From contig NZ_JANAIF010000012.1 of NCBI RefSeq assembly GCF_024721015.1, positions 1 to 64,000 on the forward strand: 64,000 nt of DNA. The letters run 5' to 3'. The notes beneath the pieces are model-generated. The model did no database searches, was not told the DNA's origin, and saw only the letters and a list, made by a program, of their open reading frames with translations. Of the stretch, positions 36,694-48,900 are shown one piece after another. Both the position numbers and the translations under genes were made by a program. How positions within the stretch are numbered: the first letter of the stretch is position 1; each line of letters opens with the position of its first letter. Origin of the DNA: Xenorhabdus bovienii (GTDB lineage Bacteria; Pseudomonadota; Gammaproteobacteria; Enterobacterales; Enterobacteriaceae).

Positions 36694-37454
36694 TTTTAAT
36701 ATATCCCATCCCTGACGAATTGATACGGCAGAGATATAGATTATTGAGTTAACATTAAAGCCGTATAATTATGATACAGCAAGTGATTTGTCCGAATTTA
36801 TACCGAAATACAACAAAGAGACGTCAGTTAACGTTTCTTTATCGACAAACATTTCGAAGAATATAGTAGCGATTAATTGACAAAGATAAAAATAATAACT
36901 CGCAATAATTCATTATTTGAAGTTTTTAACTATTAAGTAAATATTAATAGCATTCTTATTCAGAAAATGGAATGTTTTTCCACCGCGGATGAACGTTTAT
37001 TCTGTTTTATAAGATTAATTATTAGTTGATGAAATTCCGTGAAAATAAATGCAATTTTAAACGTGTTTATTTTTGTAATTGAATACTTTTACCATATTTT
37101 TAACCAAATATTATTTATTTGTGACAACATGTTTCTTGGGTAATTTAAACACTTTAAATTTAGTATTTGTTAGAGTTTATAGCCAGAATTCAACTAAATG
37201 ATAAATTTTCTATCCAATTAAAGTTAACTCTCTGTTAATAATAACTAGTCCAGTATGATAAAAATCTAGTTTTTGTTTATTAATTAATAAAAATAAATCA
37301 TCAAGGAAATAGTATTAATGTTTATGGATTGCATGAATATTATCCACATTCTTTCATTTTAGTTACAACATACTTTAGAGGTTAAAAAAAACAAATACTA
37401 TCAATACCGCAAAAACACAACACAAAAAAGCTTAATAAGGCTCCTATTTCAAAC
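36694..37454. other. long AT-rich non-coding region upstream of the fimbrial operon
   Basis: About 760 bases with no credible gene. The fimbrial promoter must be here, with a CATAAT/TATACG-like -10 on the minus strand near 36765-36775. No site-specific recombinase gene and no clear long inverted repeat pair (as in phase-variable fim or mrp operons) is visible by eye. The AT-richness suggests H-NS control (inference). Confidence 0.45.
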
Positions 37455-37492
37455 AAAAAATTAAGGAGAGAAATTGATGATTCTCTCCTTAA
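37455..37492 (-). terminator. Rho-independent terminator of ydgI
   Basis: A perfect 12-bp stem (TTAAGGAGAGAA / TTCTCTCCTTAA) with an eight-base loop is followed on the minus strand by TTTTTTG. It lies just past the ydgI stop. Confidence 0.8.
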
Positions 37493-37539
37493 GAAGGCTT
37501 AAAATAACTTATATACTTATCAAACAGATGGATAGATGA

Positions 37540-38931
37540 TTAATGTATTAGTAACCATGTAGAGGGGATAGTCGTTAGTATCAAAAGCACAATAGCTGAT
37601 TTTTCCAGTATATTCAGTGGCTTTTGTCCTTGATTCTGTTTACGTGCATACAAGAAAACAAGCAATCCAGGTGCATACAATACAACAGAAAGAAGCAAAT
37701 GCATTAAACCAGATGCGTAAAGTAACCACACACCATAAGTACAGGCCCCTACAGCAATCAACAACAAAACTCGGTTACTACGTTGAAATGCTACTTTCAC
37801 TAAAAATGCACCGACGAGAAAGTAGGGGACAAGGATCATTTCCGATGCAATAGAAAGCAACATATTGTAATTGCTGCCACTTAACCAGATTAAAATCAAG
37901 GAAATCTGAACAGCTCCATTGGTTATCCACAATGATGACTCAGGTGCTTTTTTAGCGTTCTGTTTATTGAATACCTTAGGAAATGAGCCATGTAAGGAAG
38001 CGATAAAGGGAACTTCCGCGGCCATAATTGTCCAACTCAGATAAGCACCGCAAACGGAAATGATCAGGCCAGCAATAATAACAATTTCACCCGCAGAGCC
38101 AATTAACCCTACCATCAGGTTTGCCATTGAAGGATTGCGCATTGCCGCTAATTCAGGTCTTGCTACCAATCCAAGAGAGAGCAGGGTAACCAGGATATAA
38201 ACGCTTAATGCTGAAACAACAGCGAGAACAGTTGCGATACCGATATCTTTGCGCTTTTTGGCCCTGGCTGAAACAACAACGGCACCTTCAACACCAATAA
38301 AAACCCACAAGGTGATCAGCATCGTATCTTTGACTTGTTGCCAGACGGGTATCCCCATTTCAATGCCAGTGAAGTCAAACGTAAAGACATCCATTTTGAA
38401 TGAAATTACGGCCAAAATGGTGAACATACCCAATGGTAACAGTTTTGCCACTGTAGCCAACTGGTTGATACTAGCCGCAGTTTGTACTCCTCGGAGTACG
38501 AGCCAATGAACAAACCAAAGCAAAATAGATTCACCAATCAGAGATTGCCAGGTATTCCCATCACCGAAAATAACTGAATGTTCGGTGTCAGTAAAAAAAC
38601 TTAATGCCGCAAAGACGATAACCAGATAAGAAACATTGGCAATAATGGCACAAAACCAGTATCCCCATGCAGAACAGAAACCAACTAATTCGCCAAATCC
38701 TTCTCTTGCATAAGTAAAAATTCCACTGTCGAGGTCAGGGCGAAGACGTGAAAGCAATAGCAAAGAAGTGGCCAAAAAGAGAATACCTACGCCTGTAATC
38801 CCCCAACCAATCATTAATGCAGCAGGACTGCCTACTTGTGCCATATTTTGTGGCAAGCTGAATACACCCGCTCCCACCATGGAGCTAAGTACCAGTGCTG
38901 TCAGAGATGTGAGGCCTAATTTTTTTTCCAA
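37540..38931 (-). CDS. ydgI: APC-family amino acid antiporter YdgI (ArcD-like)
   Basis: An inner-membrane transporter (463 aa, about 12 helices) of the basic amino acid/polyamine antiporter family, annotated in E. coli as a putative arginine:ornithine antiporter. The family motif ALVLSSMVGAGVFSLPQNMA lies at the N-terminus, with conserved TLWVFIGVEGAVVVSARAK and GAYLSWTIMAAEVPF. The start is probably TTG at 38931 (LEKKLGLTS), which matches the E. coli N-terminus MEKKLG and has AGGA eight bases upstream; an ATG at 39009 would add 26 residues. It lies next to ydgH and divergent from pntA, as in E. coli. Confidence 0.92.
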   Translation of the reverse strand: MEKKLGLTSLTALVLSSMVGAGVFSLPQNMAQVGSPAALMIGWGITGVGILFLATSLLLLSRLRPDLDSGIFTYAREGFGELVGFCSAWGYWFCAIIANVSYLVIVFAALSFFTDTEHSVIFGDGNTWQSLIGESILLWFVHWLVLRGVQTAASINQLATVAKLLPLGMFTILAVISFKMDVFTFDFTGIEMGIPVWQQVKDTMLITLWVFIGVEGAVVVSARAKKRKDIGIATVLAVVSALSVYILVTLLSLGLVARPELAAMRNPSMANLMVGLIGSAGEIVIIAGLIISVCGAYLSWTIMAAEVPFIASLHGSFPKVFNKQNAKKAPESSLWITNGAVQISLILIWLSGSNYNMLLSIASEMILVPYFLVGAFLVKVAFQRSNRVLLLIAVGACTYGVWLLYASGLMHLLLSVVLYAPGLLVFLYARKQNQGQKPLNILEKSAIVLLILTTIPSTWLLIH

Positions 38932-39202
38932 AGATAGGTTCCTGAAAGTAATATAATCGACACGATTAGTCAGAACACTTGTTCTGAATATCGAACACAT
39001 ATTGGACATTTATTGCATCCATGCTCTGGATTGCAGAGAAGATTCAGTCGTTAAATCCAAAAACAGGGCGATTCTACGGAGTGAAAGGATTGTATGCAAT
39101 GGGTGACTATGCAAAAAAATATAAATTTTATGCATAAAATAATGTGTGTTAGGCGGGATATATAAAGAACGAATTATTTAAAAAACGTGTTCTGGTCATG
39201 AT

Positions 39203-39235
39203 AAAAAAGCACAAACCATCATTTGTGCCTTTTTC
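39203..39235. terminator. terminator downstream of ydgH
   Basis: The stem AAAAAGCACAAA / TTTGTGCCTTTTT with a six-base loop lies 17 bases after the ydgH stop, with A/T tracts on both sides. It is well placed to end ydgH transcription. Confidence 0.8.
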
Positions 39236-39251
39236 ATCAATAACAGATTAA

Positions 39252-40205
39252 TTATTTGAATAAATCAGCGCTGACAGTGATGTTACCACCATTGGATTGC
39301 CACTCTCTGGTGACATGATAGTATTTCGCGCCTTTTTTCGCTGCACGTTTAGCCACTTGATAAGAAATTTCTGGATCCGTGGTGTAATAACCAGAGAAGG
39401 TAATCGAGTCAAAAGGAACCATTTGAGCGGCAGATGCTTTATTCAGTTCTTCCATTTTTGTGCCATCAGATAACGTGACCGTGTAACGACCACCTTTTGA
39501 TGACTGGGTTTCAAAAAATCGCCCAACCAAATTGCTGGTAGAAGTTGAGGAAGCAACACCTGGAATTTCAACTTTCTCGGCTTCTTCGCCGCCTTGAGCC
39601 AGTGCCTGACGGCCAGCCTCCGAATCTGCTGGAATAACCGCATTATTAGACTGTATCTGACGTTTCGGTGCATCTGTTTTATAAACATATGCAGTAACTA
39701 TTTGGTTTCCGCCATTATTGGGAGAAATATCACGAACAATAAAGAAAGAGGCAGCATCTTTCTTTTTAGCAGCCTTAGCGATGGCCTCTTTCAGATCAGG
39801 GGCAGTAGCAAAGTAACCATTCACGGTTACAGTATCAAAAGGTTCCAGCGTAATGGCTTCAGTTTTAGGCAGCTCTTTAATTCCACGATAAATGCGATAG
39901 TTAGTTGTTTTATCGGATTTTTCTGCATCTTTATGATACAAGTCGGCTACAACACGTAAATTACCACCACCATTAAAATCGTCGAGACTTTGGATATAGA
40001 AACTATAGGCGCCTTTTTTATCCGCCTGACGGGAAATCGCATCAGCAGCTTCATAGATTGCATTGAAACGGCCAGTGACTGAGATTCGTTCAAATGGCTT
40101 TAGCTCTACAGCTTGTTCTGGCGTTAATTCTTTAGCCGCATGTGCAGCAGTAATCGTTGTTAGCGAGAGCATCGCTGTAGCGATGATCGTTGTCTTCAGC
40201 TTCAT
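39252..40205 (-). CDS. ydgH: periplasmic DUF1471/YdgH protein
   Basis: An exported protein (317 aa) built of three YhcN/DUF1471 (BhsA/McbA-type) domains, each with a PFxxIxVxGxF start and a C-terminal N.GG...V.ADLY-type strand: residues about 27-115, 125-200 and 235-317. The signal peptide MKLKTTIIATAML... ends TAAHA/AKEL. The start at 40205 has AAAGGA six bases upstream, so the longer frame to 40310 is not used. The family is linked to stress and biofilm; the precise role is unknown. It is divergent from pntAB as in E. coli. Confidence 0.94.
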   Translation of the reverse strand: MKLKTTIIATAMLSLTTITAAHAAKELTPEQAVELKPFERISVTGRFNAIYEAADAISRQADKKGAYSFYIQSLDDFNGGGNLRVVADLYHKDAEKSDKTTNYRIYRGIKELPKTEAITLEPFDTVTVNGYFATAPDLKEAIAKAAKKKDAASFFIVRDISPNNGGNQIVTAYVYKTDAPKRQIQSNNAVIPADSEAGRQALAQGGEEAEKVEIPGVASSTSTSNLVGRFFETQSSKGGRYTVTLSDGTKMEELNKASAAQMVPFDSITFSGYYTTDPEISYQVAKRAAKKGAKYYHVTREWQSNGGNITVSADLFK

Positions 40206-42105
<1,900 letters not shown>

Positions 42106-42115
42106 GGGGTAACTT

Positions 42116-43504
42116 ATGTCGAACGGAGTAGTTACAGCGGCATATATTGTTGCCGCCATTTTATTTATTTTCAGCCTTGCCGGCCTTTCCCGCCATGAAA
42201 GTTCTAGGCGAGGTAATATCTTTGGTATAGCCGGTATGGCAATTGCGCTGATTGCCACTATTCTGGGACCCGATGCTGGCAAAGTAGGTTGGATTATTTT
42301 GGCGATGATCATCGGTGCTGTCATTGGCATTCGCCTGGCCAAAAAAGTGGAAATGACCGAAATGCCTGAATTGGTCGCCATCTTGCACAGCTTTGTCGGT
42401 CTGGCAGCGGTTTTGGTCGGGTTCAACAGCTTTATTGCCCATGATATTTTTGTTGCTCCCATTATGGAAAACATTCACCTGACAGAAGTTTTCTTGGGGA
42501 TCTTCATTGGTGCAGTCACCTTTACTGGCTCAATTGTGGCATTCGGCAAATTGCGCGGCAAAATTTCATCCAAACCGCTGATGTTACCCCACCGCCATAA
42601 ACTCAATTTGGCCGCGTTGATTGTTTCCTTTGTACTGATGGTTATCTTTATAAAAACCCAAAGTGTTGGTTTGCAAGTTTTCACTATGCTAGTGATGACT
42701 GCTATCGCACTTGCTTTCGGTTGGCACTTAGTGTCGTCGATCGGAGGGGCAGATATGCCCGTCGTTGTTTCCATGCTGAACTCATATTCAGGCTGGGCAG
42801 CCGCAGCCGCTGGTTTCATGTTAAGCAATGACTTGCTGATTGTGACCGGTGCTTTAGTAGGTTCTTCTGGTGCAATCCTTTCTTATATTATGTGTAAAGC
42901 GATGAACCGTTCTTTTATTAGCGTCATCGCCGGTGGTTTTGGTACTGATGGTACTTCAACGGGTGATGAACAAGAGATGGGCGAATACCGCGAAACAAAC
43001 GCGGAAGACGTTGCTGAACTGCTAAAAAATTCCACTTCAGTTATTATTACGCCAGGCTATGGTATGGCTGTTGCTCAAGCGCAATATCCGGTACATGACA
43101 TCACCGCAAAATTGCGTGAGAAGGGCGTTAAAGTTCGCTTTGGTATCCATCCTGTTGCGGGGCGTTTACCGGGTCACATGAACGTGTTGCTTGCTGAAGC
43201 CAAAGTTCCTTACGATATTGTCTTGGAAATGGATGAAATCAACAATGATTTTACTGAGACAGATACCGTTCTGGTTATCGGAGCCAATGACACAGTAAAC
43301 CCAGCAGCTCAAGAAGATCCACACAGTCCGATTGCGGGAATGCCTGTACTGGAAGTTTGGAAAGCACAAAACGTAATTGTCTTTAAACGCTCTATGAATA
43401 CAGGATATGCAGGAGTACAAAACCCGTTGTTCTTTAAAGAAAATACCCAGATGCTATTCGGTGATGCAAAAGCCAGTGTCGAAGCGATCCTCCGTGCACT
43501 GTAG
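42116..43504 (+). CDS. pntB: NAD(P) transhydrogenase subunit beta PntB
   Basis: PntB (462 aa, full length) supplies the remaining membrane helices of the proton channel (residues ~1-260) and the NADP(H)-binding dIII domain at the C-terminus ([32 protein letters not shown] region; [17 protein letters not shown]). It is cotranscribed with pntA and ends at a strong terminator. Confidence 0.98.
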   Translation: MSNGVVTAAYIVAAILFIFSLAGLSRHESSRRGNIFGIAGMAIALIATILGPDAGKVGWIILAMIIGAVIGIRLAKKVEMTEMPELVAILHSFVGLAAVLVGFNSFIAHDIFVAPIMENIHLTEVFLGIFIGAVTFTGSIVAFGKLRGKISSKPLMLPHRHKLNLAALIVSFVLMVIFIKTQSVGLQVFTMLVMTAIALAFGWHLVSSIGGADMPVVVSMLNSYSGWAAAAAGFMLSNDLLIVTGALVGSSGAILSYIMCKAMNRSFISVIAGGFGTDGTSTGDEQEMGEYRETNAEDVAELLKNSTSVIITPGYGMAVAQAQYPVHDITAKLREKGVKVRFGIHPVAGRLPGHMNVLLAEAKVPYDIVLEMDEINNDFTETDTVLVIGANDTVNPAAQEDPHSPIAGMPVLEVWKAQNVIVFKRSMNTGYAGVQNPLFFKENTQMLFGDAKASVEAILRAL

Positions 43505-43533
43505 TTTTGTAAGATAATAATTTTATACCAGAG

Positions 43534-43564
43534 AGCTTCATGTTGTGGCATGAAGCTTTTTTTT
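43534..43564 (+). terminator. Rho-independent terminator of pntAB
   Basis: The stem AGCTTCATG / CATGAAGCT with a six-base loop is followed by eight T. It lies 30 bases after the pntB stop. Confidence 0.9.
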
Positions 43565-43702
43565 GCCGTTTTTTAGAAAAAGATCTTTATTCAATCCATT
43601 ATGAGTAAGCAGGATAAATAAAAACGAGATACAATTTAAACCGAGCTAATCAGCCCGGGAGTGTTTATAAAAATATACTGTACTTTATTCTTTTCCTTGC
43701 AT

Positions 43703-43729
43703 AAAAATCAGTTAATCTTTTAACTGATT
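43703..43729 (-). terminator. terminator at the true 3' end of the acyl-CoA oxidase-like gene
   Basis: A perfect 10-bp stem (AATCAGTTAA / TTAACTGATT, four-base loop) is followed on the minus strand by TTTTT. The stop codon TAA of the 56-codon frame beyond the amber codon lies inside this stem, which marks the natural gene end here rather than at 43883. Confidence 0.8.
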
Positions 43730-45460
43730 ATGATTCTCTGCATACCAGGATATATAGTCGTCACTGGATATTGGTGTTTCAATTCTAGATTTATCCACTG
43801 CAAACTCGGAAATATAATCATTTATTTTTTCTGCGTATTTACGTATATACTCTATGCGCCTTTCATCTATTTTTTTAGCTTCCTAAAAATCAATGACTTC
43901 ACCTATTAATAGGTTACTCATGGTACGGTGAACCCAGTCGAGAAGATAACCTTCGATAATCATATCAATATCATCAGTGTGATATGCGTCAATAATTGTC
44001 GTCACTACGGATAAAACAGCATATGTCTGGCTTAGCCCCAGAAAATCACCGCTATATTTATTAACAGCATCGAAATTTGTTTTTTTACTGCCACTGACTA
44101 TTAATTTATTCAATTTTTGTAATAAAAAATCCATATAATCATTCAGAATGAAAAATAAATCATGCTGAACATTTTCTTTATTATTTTTTATTCCACCAAT
44201 AAAAATCATCTCTCCAGCCTTCAGGGAGAGTACAACGTTATCACCTTCGGCGGTAATTGCACCAAAATTGCCCATTAAATAATGGGGTATCTTGTTGATA
44301 GAAAATAATCCATGAGCGCCACAGCGTTCACGGCAATTAATTAATATTTCTTGTGTACGCCATGTGCACAAGGACTTTGCAGTAATAATTTCAATAAGTA
44401 CTTCATCTGAGAATTTAAAATTTTTAACAGAGCCTGATAGCATTACTGAAACTTTTTTGGTTAATTCTCTTAAATATAATGCATGTGTGACCGTACTCAG
44501 GGTATCCCAAGCTACGCCCTCTCTGAAATGAAAATAATTAATTATTGGCATAGCCCCTGAGTAGCCGAAAGTTTGTCGTTTATTACCATATGTACTGGTG
44601 ATATGAAGAGCCGATTTAGCCCCTGCAACCGAGCTTACGGCCATGCATAATTTCCCAGTATGTATTCGGTTTGTAATTAACGAAAACCGCTCTTTTAATC
44701 TTTTAGTATGTAATGATACCTGACCATTTCTGGTCAATGTGATCATATTGCTAGCAAGGAGCCCTTCAAAAGGAATTTCAACGTTATCAAATGAAGTTAT
44801 TGCGTTATCAAGATAAAATCCTGGCTTATTGCCAAGTGAAGTGATTTTAACTCCAACAGTTAACTGACCATTTACTGACAGAGGGAGTACAAACGGGAAA
44901 ATACCATATTTTTTCCCTGATACTTTTAGTTGAGCTAAAATTACAGCTACTTTTGGTAACTCACATGGTAGGGTATTAGGCATAAATTTATATGCACCAG
45001 GATTGGGTGAATTAAGTATGAACACACCTTTTTCCGGAAGATAATCAGCCTGTGTTTCGATTGCTATCAGATTATTACCGTAAGCCAGTTCAGTCGCCAG
45101 ATATACGCCAATAGCACTACCTGAACAAAGCTGTTGGTATAGATTTTCTATATATGGTGTTTGAGCACCTAAGTTGGCGATAGTCCCTATGGCCAGATTA
45201 AAATGAATTGACATCATAGAAACTACAGCGGCATCATGCGGAGCTACGAGTTCATAAAGCGCAACCAATTCATTAAATGATGTTATATCAATATTATTAT
45301 CCTGAATGTAATTAAGTAACTTTATGAATTTCTTTACTGACGACTGGTAATCATTGCAGGGAGTTTTAAGTATATTAAAAATATTATCAGATGATTCGTC
45401 ATTCTCTATGTCTAAATAACCATTTAATTTTAATGCTGAATTACATAATGATTTATTCAT
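43712..45460 (-). pseudogene. acyl-CoA oxidase/dehydrogenase-like gene interrupted by in-frame TAG
   Basis: The frame from ATG 45460 gives 525 residues to a TAG at 43885-43883, then continues in the same frame for 56 more sense codons (EAKKIDERRI...NHNQLKD) to TAA at 43714-43712, inside a terminator. The protein resembles flavin-dependent acyl-CoA oxidases: AIGVYLATELAYGNN (flavin/substrate loop), ITSFDNVEIPFEGLL, CGAHGLFSINKIPHY, and ITAEGDNVVLSLKAGEM, the region of the TYEGDN motif. It would oxidise an acyl thioester to the 2,3-enoyl form using FAD. The gene is AT-rich relative to neighbours and has no partner genes beside it. Either a recent nonsense mutation removed the last helix, or the amber is read through. 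The truncated 525-residue protein might still fold. Confidence 0.75.
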
Positions 45461-45952
45461 TTTGCTAAGACCTTCTTCCTGAATAATAATGGGTAATTAG
45501 CCACCTGTAGTATAAGCGGATGCAGAAAAAGTATTGTAGATAGTGCTCATCAGCATGTAGTAGAAAAATATAATTTAAAACTTGCTTTATTATATTTCAC
45601 CCTATTTTTTGGCCTAAAATATCAAAAATCGCGCTCCGAAATAAGTACAAAATACAGTAGTACTCCCTATTATTAATTAATGGTAAGTCGCTATAGCGTG
45701 GATTTGAATGTTTGTAAAGCGTCGCTTTATTTAGTCAGCTTAGTTATAAATTCGGGGTTTAAAGTAGAAACTCAGTAAGAATACGCACTCTGTTCCACTA
45801 TTTGCAATAGCGCAGTTTTTAATATGATTAGTATCAATTGAAACGCAAGATTACATCGAAAATAGGATAATAGTCTACAAGATATTGGTTACCAAAACTC
45901 TCTGAGACACCTTTAGCCAAGTTCTCTATTTTATAAAATAATTGGGGTTATT
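45461..45952. other. non-coding gap before the Tc locus
   Basis: About 490 AT-rich bases with no credible ORF. It holds the divergent promoters of the acyl-CoA oxidase-like gene and the tcA gene. A TATAAAAT-like element lies about 20-25 bases before the tcA ATG; the RBS there is weak (GGGG). Confidence 0.4.
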
Positions 45953-48900
45953 ATGTACAGTGCGGATGTATTACTGAACAAAATCAGTCCTACTCGCGAC
46001 GGTAGGACGATGACTCTCGCAGACCTTCAGCACCTTTCCTTCAGTGAACTGAGAAAAACATTTGATGACCAACTTAGTTGGGGTGAAAGCCATTATCTCT
46101 ATCGTGAAACTGTTGAACAAAAAAACGTCATCGTCTGCTGGAAGCCCGTATTTTCACCCGCGCCAACCCGCAATTATCCGGCGCTATCCGTCGGGGTATT
46201 GAACGAGACAGCGCTTCACGCAGTTACGATGAAATGTTCGGCTCCCGCTCTTCTTCCTTTGTCAACTCGGGCTCCGTGGCCTCCATGTTCTCACCGGCCG
46301 GCTATCTCACGGAGTTGTACCGTGAGGCGAAAGATCTGCATTTGACAAGCTCTGCTTATCATCTTGATAGTCGCCGCCCGGATTTGGCTGACCTGACGCT
46401 GAGTCAGAATAACATGGACTCGGAAATCTCCACCCTGGCACTGTCTAATGAACTGTTGCTGGCGCATATTACCCGTCAGACCGAAAGTGACGCGGAAGCA
46501 CTGATGGAGAGCCTGTCGACTTACCGCCAGGCCATTGACACGCCTTACCATCAGCCTTATGAGACGATCCGTCAGGTCATTATGGCGCATGACCGTACCC
46601 TGTCAGCGCTGTCCCGTAACCCAGACGTCATGGGGCAGGCGGAAGGGGCTTCATTGCTGGCTATTCTGGCCAATATCTCACCGGAACTTTATAACATCCT
46701 GACCGAGGAAATTACGGAAAAAAATGCTGATGCGTTATTTGCGAAAAACTTCGGTGAAAATATCACGCCCGAGAATTTTGCATCACTATCATGGATAGCC
46801 CGGCATTATGGCCTTGAACTTTCTGACGTGCAGAAATATCTCGGGATGTTTCAGAACAACTTTTCTGACAACGCCTCTGTTTACGTTGATAATATTTCAA
46901 CGGGGCTGGTGACAGACCGTGAAGGTAAACTCGAGGTTTACAAAATAACCCGAATTCCTGGCGGGGATTATACTAAGCACCTGAACTTTTGGGATCTGCT
47001 CTATCAAGGTGACAACAATTTCGTTATCAGAGCTAGCTTTAAAAAAAGTGGGGGCGCTCTCACAATCCGTAAAAGTAACGTGGGAACGACCAACGGTAGC
47101 AAGGTCATAGGTTCTATCTCTGCACCAACCGATGCGAATACAGTTTATCAAAGTGGCGTGTTGTCACCGCTTACCGCTAATGAGTTGAAAAAGGGGGCAA
47201 CAATATTTGATTTTAATCGCAGCGGCAATGGACAGATTGGGTGGACTGCTGTCTTTACTTTCGAAAGTTATCCTCTGAGCATTTTCGCCCTCAAACTGAA
47301 TAAAGCCATTCGTTTGTGCCTGGCTAGCGGACTTTCACCGAATGAACTGCAAACTCTCGTACTCAGTGATAATTCACAGGGCATCATCAACGACTCGGTT
47401 CTGACCCGAGTTTTCTATACGTTGTTTTACAGTCACTCTTATGCTCTGAGCTTTGATGACGCGCTGGTGCTGAGCGGAGCCATCATCAATCAGTATGTCG
47501 ACGACGACAGCGTCAGTCACTTTAACCGTCTCTTTAACACCCCTGCGCTGAGTGGGAAAATCTTTGAAGCTGACGGCAGCACGGTCAGCATTGACCCGGG
47601 TGAGGAGCAAGCGACCTTTGCCCGTTCGGCCCTAATGCGGGGCTTGGGCGTTAATAGCGGTGAACTGTATCAACTAGCTAAACTGGCTGGTGTGATGGAC
47701 ATAAAAAATAACATCACCCTTTCTGTTTCTGTTATCTCCTCACTTTATCGCCTGAAATTACTGGCCAGTGTCCATCAGCTAAAGGTCAATGAACTGTGTA
47801 TGCTTTATGGCTTTTCGCCGTTCTGGGGCAAAACAACAGCGTCTCTGTCTTCTAAGGAGCTATCGCGGCTGGTTATCTGGCTGTATCAGATGACGCAATG
47901 GTTGGTTGAGGCGGGGATCTCCACGGAAGCGCTTTGGTTGTTATGCACCCCAGAGTTTAGCGGGAATATCTCCCCGGAAATCAGTAACCTGCTGAATACC
48001 CTCCGGCCCCGTATTAATGAGGAGATGGCGCAGAGTGGCGACCGGGAACTGCAGGCTGAAATTCTCGCGCCGTTTATTGCCGCTACGTTGCATCTGGCGT
48101 CACCGGATATGGCGCGTTATATCCTGTTATGGACAGATAATTTGCGCCCGGGCGGCCTGAATATTGCCGGATTTATGATGCTGGTGCTGAAAGAGACACT
48201 GAGTGACGATGAAACGACCCAACTGGTGCAGTTCTGTCATGTGATGGCGCAACTGTCGCTTTCCGTGCAGATGCTGCGCCTCAGTGAAGCGGAGCTGTCC
48301 ATACTGGTCATCTCTGGCTTCACCGTGCTGGAAACAAAAAATCAGCCTGCCGGACAGCACAATATTGATACCCTGTTATCACTTTACCGATTCCACCAGT
48401 GGATTAACACACTGGGCCACCTCAGCTCTGACACGCTGGATATGCTGCGCCAACAGACGTTGACGGCTGACAGACTGGCTTCGGTGATGGGTCTGGATAT
48501 CAGTATGGTGACACAAGCGATGGCCTGCGCCGGCGTGAGTCGCCTTCAATGCTGGCAGGATATTGACACCGTGCTGCAGTGGATAGATGTGGCATCAGAA
48601 CTGCACACCATGCCGTCGGTTATCCGGACGCTGGTGAATATCCGTTACGTGACCGTACCGAACAAGGCAGCGCCGGATCTGCCTTCCTGGGAGGAGTGGC
48701 AGACCCTGGCAGAAAATATGGAAGCCGGGCTCAGTACACAACAAGCTCAGGCGCTGGCAGATCATACCGCAGAGCGCCTGAGTAGCGTGCTGTGCCATTG
48801 GTTTCTGGTGAATATCCCGCCTGAAGGAGTGTTCCTGCAAAGCCGGGATGACCTGTACAGCTACTTTCTGATTGATAATCAGGTTTCCGCAGCGGTGAAA

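Noticed and set aside
37318..37362. 14-codon ORF (MFMDCMNIIHILSF) with AAGGAAA upstream.
   Set aside because: It is very short, in AT-rich DNA where such ORFs are frequent; no supporting feature.
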